Part shown: piece after piece, positions 1 to 11,304 of the stretch
Layout of the letters: every line of letters begins with the position of its first letter
Position numbering within the stretch: position 1 is the stretch's first letter
Assembly (NCBI RefSeq): GCF_019145195.1
Contig: NZ_JAHSTW010000001.1
Coordinates: 186,001 to 250,000, forward strand
DNA from: Pseudomonas siliginis
Lineage (GTDB): Bacteria; Pseudomonadota; Gammaproteobacteria; Pseudomonadales; Pseudomonadaceae
DNA: 64,000 nucleotides
Direction of reading: 5' to 3'
Program-made: the position numbers and the translations under genes
Notes under the pieces: model-generated
Databases searched by the model: none
Told to the model about the DNA's origin: nothing
The model's input: only the letters and a program-made list of their open reading frames with translations

Positions 1-82
1 TACGTTCGGCACCGCCTTCAGCGAAGGCGCTGGTGGAGCCGAGGGCGAGCAGGGTGGTGAGGATGATAGTGGTGGTTTTCAT
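1..82 (-). CDS. Small secreted protein, PtrA-like N-terminus (partial)
   Basis: Only the first 27 codons lie in the window; the gene continues past the left edge. The ATG is at 82 on the minus strand. The peptide begins MKTTTIILTTLLALGSTSAF followed by A-EGG-ER, a typical Sec signal peptide with an A-x-A-like cleavage site. The hydrophobic leader followed by AEGG resembles small Pseudomonas periplasmic proteins annotated as PtrA N-terminal domain proteins. That assignment rests on the leader only and is tentative. A terminator of the upstream cptA gene separates the two genes, so it probably has its own promoter. Confidence 0.5.
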   Translation of the reverse strand, partial: MKTTTIILTTLLALGSTSAFAEGGAER

Positions 83-228
83 GGTGCCTCCTACTGAACA
101 AGTGGGAGTCGGTTCGTCCGTGAAGCAGACCGCGAAAGAGAGTCTGCGGCGCGGCCATTAACGATGGGTTAACGCTGGTTCAGCGCAAATATTGCGGCGT
201 ATTACAGAAGCACCGCGGTCGATGGGCA

Positions 229-257
229 CAAAAAAGGGCCTTCTCGGCCCTTTATCG
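229..257 (-). terminator. Intrinsic terminator of cptA
   Basis: On the minus strand, AAAGGGCC and GGCCCTTT pair around a short GAGAA loop and run into a stretch of six T residues. It starts just after the cptA stop codon. Confidence 0.8.
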
Positions 258-259
258 TT

Positions 260-2002
260 TTACTTCTGCGCGACTTCCGCCGAATCAGGGTGTTTGGGCT
301 TCATCAAACTGAAGTCAATCAACGCTCGCCTCGGCGCCTGGTACGGGTCGCCAATCAACAGCTTGCGCGGTACAAAGCTGTCGCTAACCAGGCTTTTGCT
401 GCGATCCAGTTCATCGGAGCTCAACCCGGCCAAGTCCGCCCAGGTATGAATGAGCTGCGAGCTGCTGTACGGGCGGCTGAGGTCGCCGGCGAAGTTCCAG
501 TCGTGGTTTTCCTTCCACTTCGGCGAGGCCCAGGCCATGAACGGGATGGTGTACATCGGCGCGGTCGGTTTGTTTTCGTTGCGGCCCAGCGTGCCGTGGC
601 CGGCGGAGTCGAAGACATCTTCACCGTGGTCGGACAGGTACAGCAGGAAGCCATTCGGGTCTGTCTTGGCGTAGTCCTTGATCAGGCTCGAGACTACGAA
701 GTCGTTGTACAGCACGGCGTTGTCATAGCTGTTGTAGGTCGGTACCTGATCGTCACGCACGCCAGCCGGAACGCCCTGGCGATCCTTGAACTTGTCGAAC
801 GTCGGCGGATATCGGTACTGGTAGCTCATGTGCGTGCCGAGCAGATGCACGACGATCAGCTTGCGCGGCGCCGCATCGGCCAGCGCCTTGTTGAACGGCT
901 CGATGACGTCGCCATCGTATTGCGCCGAGTTCTGGTTGCGGTTGTTGTTCAGGTACACCTGCTCGTCGGCCTGTTCGGAGAACGTCGTGAGCATGGTGTT
1001 GCGCTTGGTCATGGTCTGCTGGTTGGTGATCCAGAAGGTCTTGTAACCGGCCTGTTTCATCACGCTGACCAGCGATGGCGTCGACAGGTACAGGTCGGGG
1101 CTCTGCTCGTCAGCGAAGGTCAACACTTGCTGCAGCGCTTCGATGGTGTACGGGCGCGGGGTGATGACGTTGTCGAAAACCGCCAGTTGATCCTTGAGCT
1201 TGTCCAGTTCCGGCGTGGTGTTGCGCGGGTATCCGTAAAGACTCATGCGCTGGCGGTTGGTCGATTCACCGATGACCAGCACCAGCGTCGCCGGCTGACC
1301 GGCCGAGGCGTCCTTGAGATTTTTCAGTGGCGCAATCTTGCTGGCGCTGTCGAGCATGCCTTGCATGTCGGCGAGGGTTTCCTGATAACGGTGATACGCC
1401 ACAGCCATCTGCCACGGCACGGCAGGCTCGATGCGGGTTTCGAATTTCTCGAAGCCTTCGGCGAAATTGCCCATGCGCATGGTTTGTTTGATCAGCGGGT
1501 AGCCGGCGACGGCGATCACGATTGCGGTGGCTGCAACCAGTGCGCGACCACGGGGCATGTACACCGGGCGCAGGCGCGTCCACAGAAAGTAGGCGAACGC
1601 GGTATGGGCGAGGAACGCCGGGATCATCCACCAGGCGAAATACTGGGTCATGTACTCGCCGGCTTCCGACACGTTCGACTCGAACATGATGAAGATGACG
1701 CTCTGCGAGAATTCCTGCTGATAAATGAAGAAGTAACCCAGGCTGGCCATCGAGCAGGCCCACAGCACCACGCCAATGACCGCCGCAAGCAGACGCGTCT
1801 GTTTGGGGAACAGCAGCATCGGCGCCAGCCACAGCGCGCTCATCACGAATGCCTGACGAAATCCCGTGAAACCGGACGTGCCGGTCAGTTGGATCAGCAG
1901 TTGGGTAATACCCGAGAAGTACCAGAAGAAGACGAACAACCAGATGAATCCGGCCCAGTCGAAACCGGTCGCAGTCGTTTTGCTGCGTTTGAACAATGTC
2001 AT
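260..2002 (-). CDS. cptA: Phosphoethanolamine transferase CptA family
   Basis: This 580-residue inner-membrane protein belongs to the EptA/CptA family, which moves phosphoethanolamine from phosphatidylethanolamine onto lipid A or LPS core and so changes envelope charge and polymyxin sensitivity. The N-terminal 170 residues contain about five hydrophobic segments. The rest is a periplasmic alkaline-phosphatase-like sulfatase domain with the motifs GESTNRQRMSLYGYPR (metal site), a threonine in TPRPYTIEALQQ (the expected phosphoenzyme nucleophile region), HLLGTHMSY and LSDHGEDVFDSAGHG. Length and motif order fit CptA. The actual acceptor sugar cannot be read from sequence. It is transcribed toward the left edge and ends at a strong terminator. 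Confidence 0.88.
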   Translation of the reverse strand: MTLFKRSKTTATGFDWAGFIWLFVFFWYFSGITQLLIQLTGTSGFTGFRQAFVMSALWLAPMLLFPKQTRLLAAVIGVVLWACSMASLGYFFIYQQEFSQSVIFIMFESNVSEAGEYMTQYFAWWMIPAFLAHTAFAYFLWTRLRPVYMPRGRALVAATAIVIAVAGYPLIKQTMRMGNFAEGFEKFETRIEPAVPWQMAVAYHRYQETLADMQGMLDSASKIAPLKNLKDASAGQPATLVLVIGESTNRQRMSLYGYPRNTTPELDKLKDQLAVFDNVITPRPYTIEALQQVLTFADEQSPDLYLSTPSLVSVMKQAGYKTFWITNQQTMTKRNTMLTTFSEQADEQVYLNNNRNQNSAQYDGDVIEPFNKALADAAPRKLIVVHLLGTHMSYQYRYPPTFDKFKDRQGVPAGVRDDQVPTYNSYDNAVLYNDFVVSSLIKDYAKTDPNGFLLYLSDHGEDVFDSAGHGTLGRNENKPTAPMYTIPFMAWASPKWKENHDWNFAGDLSRPYSSSQLIHTWADLAGLSSDELDRSKSLVSDSFVPRKLLIGDPYQAPRRALIDFSLMKPKHPDSAEVAQK

Positions 2003-2212
2003 TCAGCGCTCCAGCTCAATCATCAGACCCACGCCGGAACGCTTCCATGACACCGACGAACAGAGGCCGCACGCGCAGGTACGGCCAGAATGGGGCGGAG
2101 TATCCCCAAGGGCGTGTGAAAGATTTGTTAAGCGCCGCTGTTGGTGTGTATCAAGCGGTCAGAGGTGCAACGTGTCGGGAACGACGAGGGCCGTTCCCGA
2201 AGCAGGCGGGGA

Positions 2213-2395
2213 TCAGGCGTGGGGTGCGCGCTGCACAACCGGACGCGGTTGCGGCTGCGAGCCCTGGGTCAATGCGCGCAATTGCGCCAATTCGTGCTTC
2301 AACTGGTCGCGCTCGTCTTTCAACTGGCGCAATTCATCGCGACGGATCGTTACGTAGAGGGTTTGTGGCGGCATTGCTGTATGTACTGTGCCCAT
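2213..2395 (-). CDS. Small coiled-coil protein, unknown function
   Basis: This is a 60-residue protein. An AGGTGA element lies five bases before the ATG. The middle (about residues 17-42) is highly charged with a heptad-like pattern (RRDELRQLKDERDQLKHELAQLRAL), so a coiled coil is likely. The C-terminal tail is proline and glutamine rich. No signal peptide or membrane segment is visible. It lies on the same strand as cptA, about 210 bases upstream, and need not be cotranscribed. I do not recognise a function; it resembles short leucine-zipper-like hypothetical proteins of pseudomonads. Confidence 0.6.
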   Translation of the reverse strand: MGTVHTAMPPQTLYVTIRRDELRQLKDERDQLKHELAQLRALTQGSQPQPRPVVQRAPHA

Positions 2396-2670
2396 TGCTC
2401 ACCTCGCAAATGGCGTGCATCAACTGTAAGTCACTCCTCGTTTTGAGGCGCTTGACTTACTATCGGCGCCAATTTTGATTTCTTTTGCCCTGGAAGGGAA
2501 CTTTTTTATTTTTCATGGTCGGTGTGTCTTCGGCAGGATTCGGGGCGTTATCACTCTGGATCGGGCACAATGCCCGGAAACTTCATCGCAACGCTCTGGA
2601 CTAACCTCCATCAGTCGCGTTGGGCTATAACCAATGACACACATTTATTTGTAGTAAGGAGCATCAGCAC

Positions 2671-3647
2671 ATGCAACTCGGGATTATTGGACTGGGCCGC
2701 ATGGGCGGCAATATTGCGCGACGTCTGATGCTCAACGGGCACACCACCGTTGTTTACGACCGCAATACCGCTTTCATCGATAACCTGGTCGCCGAGGGCT
2801 CCACCGGCGTCGCCGACTTGCCAGCACTGGTTGCCGGCCTCGACAAGCCGCGCGCGGTCTGGGTCATGCTGCCGGCGGGCGCACCGACCGAAGACACCAT
2901 CAACACCCTGAGCGAACTGCTCGAACCCGGCGATACCATCATCGACGGCGGCAACACCAACTACAAGGATGACATCCGTCGCGCCAAAACCCTGAACGAC
3001 AAGGGCCTGCACTACATTGATGTCGGCACCTCCGGCGGCGTCTGGGGCCTGGAACGCGGCTATTGCATGATGATCGGTGGCGATGCCGAAACCGTGCAGC
3101 GTCTCGATCCGCTGTTCGCCGCACTGGCGCCGGGCATGGGCGACATTCCGCGCACCAAGGATCGCAAGTCCGACGACCACCGCGCCGAGCATGGCTACAT
3201 TCACGCCGGTCCCGCCGGCGCCGGGCACTTCGTGAAGATGATTCACAACGGCATCGAGTACGGCATGATGGCCGCGTTCGCCGAGGGCTTCGATATTCTC
3301 AAGACCAAATCCAGTGAACGTTTGCCGGAAGATCAGCGATTTGATCTGAACGTGGCCGATATCGCTGAAGTCTGGCGTCGTGGCAGCGTGGTTTCGTCGT
3401 GGTTGCTGGACCTGACTGCCGATGCGCTGGCCAGCGATCCGAAGCTCGACGGTTTCTCCGGTTCCGTGGCTGACAGCGGCGAAGGCCAATGGACCATTGA
3501 AGCGGCCATGGAGCAAGCGGTGCCGGTACCGGTGCTGTCCAACTCGCTGTTCTCCCGTTACCGCTCGCGCGGGCAGGGCACCTTCGGTGACAAGATCCTG
3601 TCGGCACAACGCTTCGGCTTCGGCGGCCACGTGGAGACCGCGAAAAA

Positions 3648-3651
<4 letters not shown>
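2671..3651 (+). CDS. gnd: 6-phosphogluconate dehydrogenase, short form
   Basis: This enzyme decarboxylates 6-phosphogluconate to ribulose 5-phosphate with reduction of NAD(P)+. It has 326 residues, the length of the short bacterial form rather than the 470-residue classical form. The Rossmann glycine motif GLGRMG is at residues 7-12, the substrate-binding GTSGGVWG at 119-126, and the catalytic region [13 protein letters not shown] at 186-198 with Lys189 and Glu196. A strong AAGGAG precedes the ATG by nine bases. It is the first gene of a three-gene operon; its stop codon overlaps the zwf start as ATGA. With zwf it supplies oxidative pentose phosphate flux, probably as a second copy beside the edd-zwf locus found elsewhere in pseudomonads. 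Confidence 0.93.
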
Positions 3652-5167
<1,516 letters not shown>

Positions 5168-5171
<4 letters not shown>

Positions 5172-5989
5172 GTGATTTGCCGAAACAACCGATCCGTTTT
5201 CTGCTCAGCGACATGGACGGCACGCTGTTGCTGCCGGATCACACGCTGAACCAACGCACCATCGAAGCCGTGCGCTCGCTGCGCGACGCCGGCGTGCTGT
5301 TCAGCCTCGCCAGCGGCCGTCCGCCGAAAGCCATGTTGCAGCAGATCGAGGCGCTAGGCGTTGATCTGCCGACAGCGGCGTTCAATGGCGGCACCATCGT
5401 CAAACCGGACGGCACGCTGTTGGCCGCGCATTATTTGCCGGCGACCACAGCGCTGATCGCACTGGCACTGTTTGCCGATCAACCGGAGGTGGAAATCTGG
5501 GTGTTCTGCGGCGGCGACTGGCTGCTCAAGGACCCGCACGGGCCGATGGTCCCACGTGAACAGAGTGGCCTCGGCTATCCGCCGGTGGTGGTCGAGAGTT
5601 TTGAACCGTATCTGGAGCGCATCGACAAGATCGTCGCTACCAGCAACAACACTGAGTTGCTGATTGAGCTGGAGGCGCAGCTGTTGCCCAAGGTCAATGG
5701 CATGGCGCAAGTGTCGCGCTCGCAGCCGGTGTATCTCGACGTTACGGCGCTTGAGGCCAACAAAGGCACGGCATTGACGACCATCGCCGAATACCTCGGC
5801 GTGCCGCTGGAGCAAACCGCTGTCATCGGCGACGGCGGCAACGACCCGGCGATGTTCAAATGCGCTGGCTTTTCGATTGCCATGGGCCAGGCGGAAGAGG
5901 CGGTGAAGCACCAGGCTGACGTCGTTACAGCGCCAAACACTGAAGACGGCGTGGTCCTGGCGATCGAGAAATACATCCTCCCGCGCTGA
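5168..5989 (+). CDS. Cof-type HAD-IIB family hydrolase
   Basis: This 273-residue cytosolic phosphatase belongs to the Cof subfamily. Motif I is DMDGTLLLPDHT starting at residue 15 with the nucleophile Asp15 and Asp17. Motif II is in LASGRP, and motifs III-IV are EANKGTAL and GDGGNDPAMF in the last third, with a C2 cap domain between. Family members dephosphorylate sugar phosphates and related metabolites with broad specificity. The ATGA overlap with zwf suggests a sugar-phosphate substrate linked to the pentose phosphate pathway, which is inference from position only. It does not show 6-phosphogluconolactonase motifs. Confidence 0.85.
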
Positions 5990-6005
5990 CGCAACAAAAA
6001 ACCAA

Positions 6006-6097
6006 TGTGGGAGCGAGCCTGCTCGCGAAGGCGGTGTGTCATTCAACAGATTCGTTGCCTGACACGACCTCTTCGCGAGCAGGCTCGCTCCCACAGG
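6006..6097. repeat. REP pair (REPIN), long-spacer type
   Basis: GTGGGAGCGAGCCTGCTCGC and its inverted copy enclose about 45 bases, with the GTGGGAGC ends outermost. It lies between the convergent ends of the HAD gene and nhaB. The spacer contains GGTGTGTCA, also seen in other copies. Confidence 0.93.
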
Positions 6098-6148
6098 TTT
6101 TCGCGGCGCGTGCAAACCCCGGTAACCCACAGGTTTATTCAGTGTGGC

Positions 6149-7651
6149 TTAGAGCCAATAGCTCACCGCATACCAGCCCAGCAGTCCCATCACTACCGTA
6201 TATGGCACCGCCATCCACACCATGCGCCCGTACGACAACCGCACCAGCGGTGCAATCGCCGAGGTCAGCAGGAACAGAAACGCTGCCTGACCATTAGGGG
6301 TCGCCACGCTCGGCAGGTTGGTGCCGGTATTGATCGCAATCGCCAACGTCTCGAAGTGCTCGCGAGTCATGTGCCCAGCAAGAAAAGCCTGTTTCACTTC
6401 GGTAATGTAAATGGTCGCAACGAATACGTTGTCGCTGATCGCCGAGAGCAAGCCGTTGGCGATGAACAACATGCCCGGCTGTTGATCCATCGGCAGCGCC
6501 AAGACCCACTCGATCAGTGGGACGAACAGATGCTGATCGTGAATGACCGCCACCACGGCAAAAAACACCACCAGCAGCGCAGTAAACGGCATGGCGTCCT
6601 TGAACGCGCTGCCCAGGCGATGCTCGTCGGTGATCCCGGTAAACGCGGTGATCAACACGATTACCATCAACCCGATCAGGCCGACTTCAGCCAAGTGAAA
6701 CGCCAGGCAACCAATCAGGATCAGCGCCGCCGCCCCTTGCACCAGCAGCGCCGCCGTCTGGCGGGGCGTGCGTTTGGCGTTGTCCTCGGCGGCGTAGTTC
6801 GCCAGCACGGCGCGGACGTTGTCTGGCAGCAGCGTGCCGTATCCGAACCAGCGCAGCTTCTCCAGCAGCACGCAAGTAACCAGACCCGCCGCCAGTACCG
6901 GCAGCGACACCGGGGCAACTTTCTGGAAAAACTCGCCGAAATGCCAGCCCATCTCATGGCCGATCAACAGGTTCTGCGGCTCGCCGACCAAGGTGCAAAC
7001 CCCACCGAGCGCTGTGCCGACCGCGCCGTGCATCAACAGGCTGCGCAGGAATGCGCGGAATTGATTCAAGTCGTCATGGTGTCGCGACGGTAGATGCTGA
7101 TCGTCAGCGAATTCGCTGTCCTTGCGTGGATCGTTGCCCGACGCGACGCGGTGATACACCGAGTAAAAGCCGACAGCCGCACTGATGATCACCGCTGTCA
7201 CGGTCAACGCATCCAGAAACGCAGAGAGGAACGCTGACAAGAAGCAGAACATCAGCGCCAGGATCGCTTTCGAACGCACGCCCAATAGCAGTCGCGAGAA
7301 GAGAAACAGCAGCAGATCCTTCATGAAGTAAATGCCGGCGACCATGAACATCAGCAGCAAAATCACCGGAAAGTTGTGCAGCAACTCATCGTAAAGCGCT
7401 TGCGGCGTGGTCATCTTCAGCAGCAACGCTTCAATCAACAACAAGCCGCCGGGCATCAACGGATAACACTTGAGGGCCATGGCCAGGGTGAAGATGAATT
7501 CGATCACCAGCAACCAGCCTGCGGCGACCGGGCCGATGGTGAACAGCACCACGGCGTTGAGAATGAGAAAACCGACGATGGTCGCCTTGTACCAGCGTGG
7601 CGATTGCCCGAGGAAGTTGTGCGCGAACGCCTGGGCGATTGAACCGGACAT
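6149..7651 (-). CDS. nhaB: Na+/H+ antiporter NhaB
   Basis: This 500-residue inner-membrane protein exchanges cytoplasmic sodium for protons and supports pH and salt homeostasis. About 11-12 hydrophobic segments are visible along the whole length. The sequence near the N-terminus ([10 protein letters not shown], then [17 protein letters not shown]) and the central [18 protein letters not shown] stretch are characteristic of NhaB rather than NhaA or NhaC. Length matches the family. It follows the delta-60-repeat gene on the same strand after an 88-base gap and ends toward a REPIN shared with the HAD gene. Confidence 0.93.
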   Translation of the reverse strand: MSGSIAQAFAHNFLGQSPRWYKATIVGFLILNAVVLFTIGPVAAGWLLVIEFIFTLAMALKCYPLMPGGLLLIEALLLKMTTPQALYDELLHNFPVILLLMFMVAGIYFMKDLLLFLFSRLLLGVRSKAILALMFCFLSAFLSAFLDALTVTAVIISAAVGFYSVYHRVASGNDPRKDSEFADDQHLPSRHHDDLNQFRAFLRSLLMHGAVGTALGGVCTLVGEPQNLLIGHEMGWHFGEFFQKVAPVSLPVLAAGLVTCVLLEKLRWFGYGTLLPDNVRAVLANYAAEDNAKRTPRQTAALLVQGAAALILIGCLAFHLAEVGLIGLMVIVLITAFTGITDEHRLGSAFKDAMPFTALLVVFFAVVAVIHDQHLFVPLIEWVLALPMDQQPGMLFIANGLLSAISDNVFVATIYITEVKQAFLAGHMTREHFETLAIAINTGTNLPSVATPNGQAAFLFLLTSAIAPLVRLSYGRMVWMAVPYTVVMGLLGWYAVSYWL

Positions 7652-7739
7652 CGGCTGCTCCTTTTATTTAGAAGCGCGAAAGTTGCCGGATGTTTCAAGG
7701 AAGATCAAGTCGCCGATAACCTCGATCCTGTTGAATGCT

Positions 7740-9029
7740 CTATGGATTCAGATAACGCGCAACCATTGCCCGGTAGTTGCCATCCAGCGAATAGCCACCT
7801 ACCACAATCGCCCCGTCAGTTTGTACGGCCAGTGAATTGGCTGTATCGAGACTCCGCCCCAGTCGCGTGCGCAACCAGCCGAGGCCTTGGCCGAACGCCG
7901 GATCGAGGCTGCCAGCAGCTTGATAGCGCGCGACCATGAAGTCCGCTTCAACCCCGCCGATGGTCGCGCCCACGGCGACGATGCGGCCGTCGCTCATTAG
8001 CTGGGCGGCGTTCCATTGGCATCCGCTGGGGCCGATGTCCAACACCTGTGGCTGGCCATGATGACAGTGCAGGTCAGGTCGACCGTTGGCGTGCAGGACA
8101 AACGTCAAACAGCGGATTGGATCGCGGCTGCTGCCAAAGCAATAAAGCCTGTCGTCGTACTCAATGATCTGGCTGACCTGAGCGCTATTGCCGTGGGCCT
8201 TGAAGGCCATGAAGCCATCGACGGCGAAGCGCTCATCCAGGCTGCCATCGGGCCGATACACCGCCAGCAGGCCTTGCTGAGGAAAGTCGATGGAGCCTGC
8301 GACCACGACGCGCCCATCCTTCTTCAACAGCAGCGTACTTAGCCAGGTATTGAGCAGCAGGTGGCGGACCACTACAAATCCGCGTCCGTTGAATGATTCG
8401 TCGAGAAATCCATCGGGCTGCAGGCGGATCAATATGCCGGCGTGGTCGGCAAGGCTGAAATGATGGTTGGCGATCAGCAGAATACGGCCGTCTTCCTGCA
8501 CCACAAAGTCACAGGCTTCGACGCCCGGCACGCCCGGCGGCAACCAGTTGTCGCGGGTGCCCATGGACAGCTCGCCGGGCAGTCGCACCACCTGGAAACC
8601 GTCATCGCCGAAGAATCGGTCTGGCTGGCCGTTGGCATCGAACAGGGCGAGGGCGGGCAGGGTGCGTCGGGTATCTTCATAATGCAGGCCGGCCAGCAGA
8701 ATCTTGCCATCAGCTAACACCTGAGCCTTGCCGGCCTTGGCTTCGAAACCCTCGATAAAGCTGCCGATCACGCTGCCCTGAATGCCGAACGACAAATCCG
8801 CCGACCCATCGGCCAGCAGCCGCGCCAGGCCAAAACGGCTTCCCTTGGATGTACCGACCTTGGCCGCGACCAGAATCCGACCCTGTGCATCGAGCGTGAC
8901 ATGTTGAGTCTGGCTGGACAAACTGCCGGCAAAGTACGCCTGCGCAACACCGCCAATGGCGAATGTCGGGTCGAGCGAACCGGGGGCGGTCCATGCAGTA
9001 GGCAGCGCATAAGGGCTCAGGGTGGACAT
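7740..9029 (-). CDS. Delta-60 repeat protein
   Basis: The protein has 429 residues from an ATG at 9029 with AAGGAGA upstream; the open frame extends 22 codons further but lacks a ribosome binding site there. It consists of about seven tandem repeats of roughly 55 residues. Each has a D-G-[KR]-[IV]-[LV] strand with AG or GG, then a phrase such as DGSLDERF, the delta-60 pattern that forms a beta-propeller-like fold. No signal peptide or membrane segment is visible, so it may be cytosolic or exported by a non-Sec route. The substrate or partner is unknown. It lies upstream of nhaB on the same strand. Confidence 0.75.
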   Translation of the reverse strand: MSTLSPYALPTAWTAPGSLDPTFAIGGVAQAYFAGSLSSQTQHVTLDAQGRILVAAKVGTSKGSRFGLARLLADGSADLSFGIQGSVIGSFIEGFEAKAGKAQVLADGKILLAGLHYEDTRRTLPALALFDANGQPDRFFGDDGFQVVRLPGELSMGTRDNWLPPGVPGVEACDFVVQEDGRILLIANHHFSLADHAGILIRLQPDGFLDESFNGRGFVVVRHLLLNTWLSTLLLKKDGRVVVAGSIDFPQQGLLAVYRPDGSLDERFAVDGFMAFKAHGNSAQVSQIIEYDDRLYCFGSSRDPIRCLTFVLHANGRPDLHCHHGQPQVLDIGPSGCQWNAAQLMSDGRIVAVGATIGGVEADFMVARYQAAGSLDPAFGQGLGWLRTRLGRSLDTANSLAVQTDGAIVVGGYSLDGNYRAMVARYLNP

Positions 9030-9249
9030 GCACGCGTCTCCTTGTGCCTGAGCCGATACCCAGTGGTTGGGAGGCTGACTGCACGAGCGACACATTCAAT
9101 CCCTGAACCGCGAGAAGTACAACTGGACGAATTAACAGACGACGGTCGCACTGTGCCAGAACAGTGTCTTGTTGAACCAGTCGCAAGCGAGCCAAGTACT
9201 TTGGATAAAACTGCGCTTCAAGTACGTTGCTTATTTGACTACGCATACA

Positions 9250-9287
9250 ACAAGGGCGGATGACTTTAACGTCATCCGCCCTTGTTC
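9250..9287. terminator. Long perfect hairpin between two minus-strand genes
   Basis: AACAAGGGCGGATGAC and its exact reverse complement form a 16-bp stem around a 6-base loop. It lies a few bases past the stop of the 88-residue gene. The trailing bases are TTGTTGTAT, so it is probably a terminator although the T-run is broken. Confidence 0.6.
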
Positions 9288-9292
9288 GGTTA

Positions 9293-9559
9293 TCAGTGTG
9301 GCATCGACCAGGATTGCAACTTGTGGCCGTCTTCGCTCAGCTCGGCGCGGGCCTGCTGCAGCAGTTGTTCGAGTTGCGCCGGGTCAGAGTAGGCGCTGCT
9401 CGGGATCTGTTTGCGACCGATGTGGGAATTGGTGCGGTCGACGACGGTCAGGCTCAGTTCGCCATTGCCGTCTTGTGGCGCCCAGGCCACGCATTGAAAA
9501 GGCTTGAACGCGTGGTTGGCAATCAAAAGAGCTTCGTTGATACGCAGCGGGGCAGTCAT
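9293..9559 (-). CDS. Conserved hypothetical protein, 88 residues
   Basis: The protein starts MTAPLRINEALLIANHAFKP with a GAGAAGA element eight bases upstream. It is soluble, with no signal peptide or membrane segment. The first half looks like beta strands (FQCVAWAPQDGNGELSLTVVDRT) and the second half like a helix (DPAQLEQLLQQARAEL). I do not recognise the family. It is followed by a strong hairpin, so it is probably a single-gene transcript. Confidence 0.65.
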   Translation of the reverse strand: MTAPLRINEALLIANHAFKPFQCVAWAPQDGNGELSLTVVDRTNSHIGRKQIPSSAYSDPAQLEQLLQQARAELSEDGHKLQSWSMPH

Positions 9560-9879
9560 GGGGTCTTCTCTCTATTGGCGCCCAATCAAATGATGTGCCG
9601 TCGGTTGGGCTTACCGTGCGGCGGGTTACTTGTACTGATGCACGCAACCGGGGGGCGGGTCACACGTGAAACAAAGAAATTTTCGAATCAGGCGCCGCGA
9701 TTCAGAACAAATCAAATAGTCGATAGCTAACTAACAACCGACATTCTTATAACTCTTTTAATACCCGCCCTATAAGCAATCGGTACAAGCCCACGTCAAA
9801 ATCTTGCTAGTGTTACAACCGGGTCTGCCAAATGACTGTTTTTACGATCATTTATCAAATTTGGCGCCAAGGAACAGTC
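9560..9879. other. Intergenic region between divergent genes
   Basis: These 320 bases separate the minus-strand 88-residue gene from the plus-strand sigma-54 activator. The part from 9690 to 9870 is clearly AT-richer than its surroundings and is a likely promoter region for the activator. I see no clear operator, RNA gene or repeat. Confidence 0.4.
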
Positions 9880-11205
9880 ATGAGCGAAGCGCCTGCATCG
9901 AGACGTTTACTGGTGGTCGATCCCTGCGACGACTGTTATCGCCTGTTGCCCGGATTGCGCGCCGTAGGCTGGGATGTCGACAGTTGTAATCTGGAAAACG
10001 CCGCATCCCGGGCCTGCGATGTTGGCCTGCTGCGTTTGCAGCCGTTCCACCTGGAACGACCCGAGGCCGTCAAAGAACTGATCAGCCGCAGCGGCACCGA
10101 ATGGATCGCTGTGCTCAATCAGGAAGTCCTGCGCTTGCAGAACGTCGGCGACTTCGTTTGTGAATGGTTCTTCGACTTCCACACCTTGCCCTTCGACGTT
10201 TCCCGCGTACAGGTCACCCTCGGCCGCGCCTTCGGCATGGCACGCCTGCGCGGGCAGGGTACGATTCATGTCGATCAGCCGGAGCACGAACTGCTCGGCG
10301 ACAGTAAGCCGATCCGCGAACTGCGCAAACTCCTTAGCAAACTGGCCCCGACCGAATCACCCGTGCTGATTCGCGGCGAAAGCGGCACCGGCAAAGAACT
10401 CGTCGCGCGCACCCTGCACCGACAATCCCAGCGCCATAACAAACCGTTCGTAGCGATCAACTGCGGGGCGATTCCCGAGCATTTGATTCAGTCCGAATTG
10501 TTTGGCCACGAAAAAGGCGCGTTCACCGGCGCGCACCAGCGCAAGGTCGGACGCATCGAAGCGGCGAATGGCGGCACGTTGTTCCTGGACGAAATCGGCG
10601 ACCTGCCGCTGGAATTGCAGGCCAATCTCCTGCGCTTTCTGCAGGAAAAGCATATTGAACGGGTAGGGGGCAGTCAGCCGATACCGGTCGATGTACGCGT
10701 GCTGGCGGCAACCCACGTTGACCTGGAAGCAGCAATCGAGAAGAAGCGCTTTCGTGAAGACCTTTATTACCGGCTGAACGTCCTGCAAGTGGTCACAGCG
10801 CCGTTGCGTGAACGTCATGGCGATCTGTCGATGCTGGCCAACCACTTTTCGCACTTCTACAGCCATGAAACCGGTCGCCGACCAAGAAGCTTCAGCGAAG
10901 ATGCGTTGATTGCCATGGGCAAGCACGACTGGCCGGGCAATGTGCGCGAGCTGGCTAACCGGGTCAGGCGCGGGTTGGTGTTGGCCGAGGGCCGCCAGAT
11001 CGAGGCGCGGGATTTGGGGTTGATCAGCCAGCATTCGATCGCCACACCGATGGGCACGCTGGAGGATTACAAAACCCGGGCGGAGCGGCAGGCGTTGTGT
11101 GATGTGTTGAACCGGCACAGTGATAATTTGAGTGTGGCCGCGAAAGTCCTCGGTGTTTCGCGGCCTACTTTTTATCGGTTGTTGCATAAGCATCAGATTA
11201 GGTGA
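9880..11205 (+). CDS. Sigma-54 enhancer-binding activator with degenerate receiver
   Basis: The product has 441 residues from the ATG at 9880 (AAGGAACAGTC upstream); an in-frame ATG 48 bases earlier has no binding site. Residues 8-120 look like a receiver or VpsR-type domain, but the expected acceptor aspartate is absent ([10 protein letters not shown]). The AAA+ domain has Walker A GESGTGKE at 166-173, the sigma-54-contacting loop GAFTGA at 213-218, Walker [11 protein letters not shown] and an arginine-finger region [12 protein letters not shown] Fis-type helix-turn-helix ([20 protein letters not shown]) ends the protein. It should activate RpoN promoters in response to something other than classic phosphorylation. 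No histidine kinase gene adjoins it. The closest candidate target is the fap operon 7.5 kb away, whose promoter shows a GG-N10-GC element; this link is inference. Confidence 0.85.
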   Translation: MSEAPASRRLLVVDPCDDCYRLLPGLRAVGWDVDSCNLENAASRACDVGLLRLQPFHLERPEAVKELISRSGTEWIAVLNQEVLRLQNVGDFVCEWFFDFHTLPFDVSRVQVTLGRAFGMARLRGQGTIHVDQPEHELLGDSKPIRELRKLLSKLAPTESPVLIRGESGTGKELVARTLHRQSQRHNKPFVAINCGAIPEHLIQSELFGHEKGAFTGAHQRKVGRIEAANGGTLFLDEIGDLPLELQANLLRFLQEKHIERVGGSQPIPVDVRVLAATHVDLEAAIEKKRFREDLYYRLNVLQVVTAPLRERHGDLSMLANHFSHFYSHETGRRPRSFSEDALIAMGKHDWPGNVRELANRVRRGLVLAEGRQIEARDLGLISQHSIATPMGTLEDYKTRAERQALCDVLNRHSDNLSVAAKVLGVSRPTFYRLLHKHQIR

Positions 11206-11304
11206 GTGCAAGAATCAGAATATAAATGCAATTGTTTTTGTTAGGGTGTCACACAAAACATCCAATATAGTGCGTTTGATCTTGCTTCATAATAGGATTG
11301 GATT

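Noticed and set aside
290..2050. 586-residue plus-strand open frame opposite cptA
   Set aside because: Arginine-, histidine- and glutamine-rich shadow of cptA with no domain; high GC keeps the antisense frame open.
2176..2199. CGGGAACG/CGTTCCCG hairpin after the 60-residue gene as a terminator
   Set aside because: The stem is real but no T-run follows on either strand.
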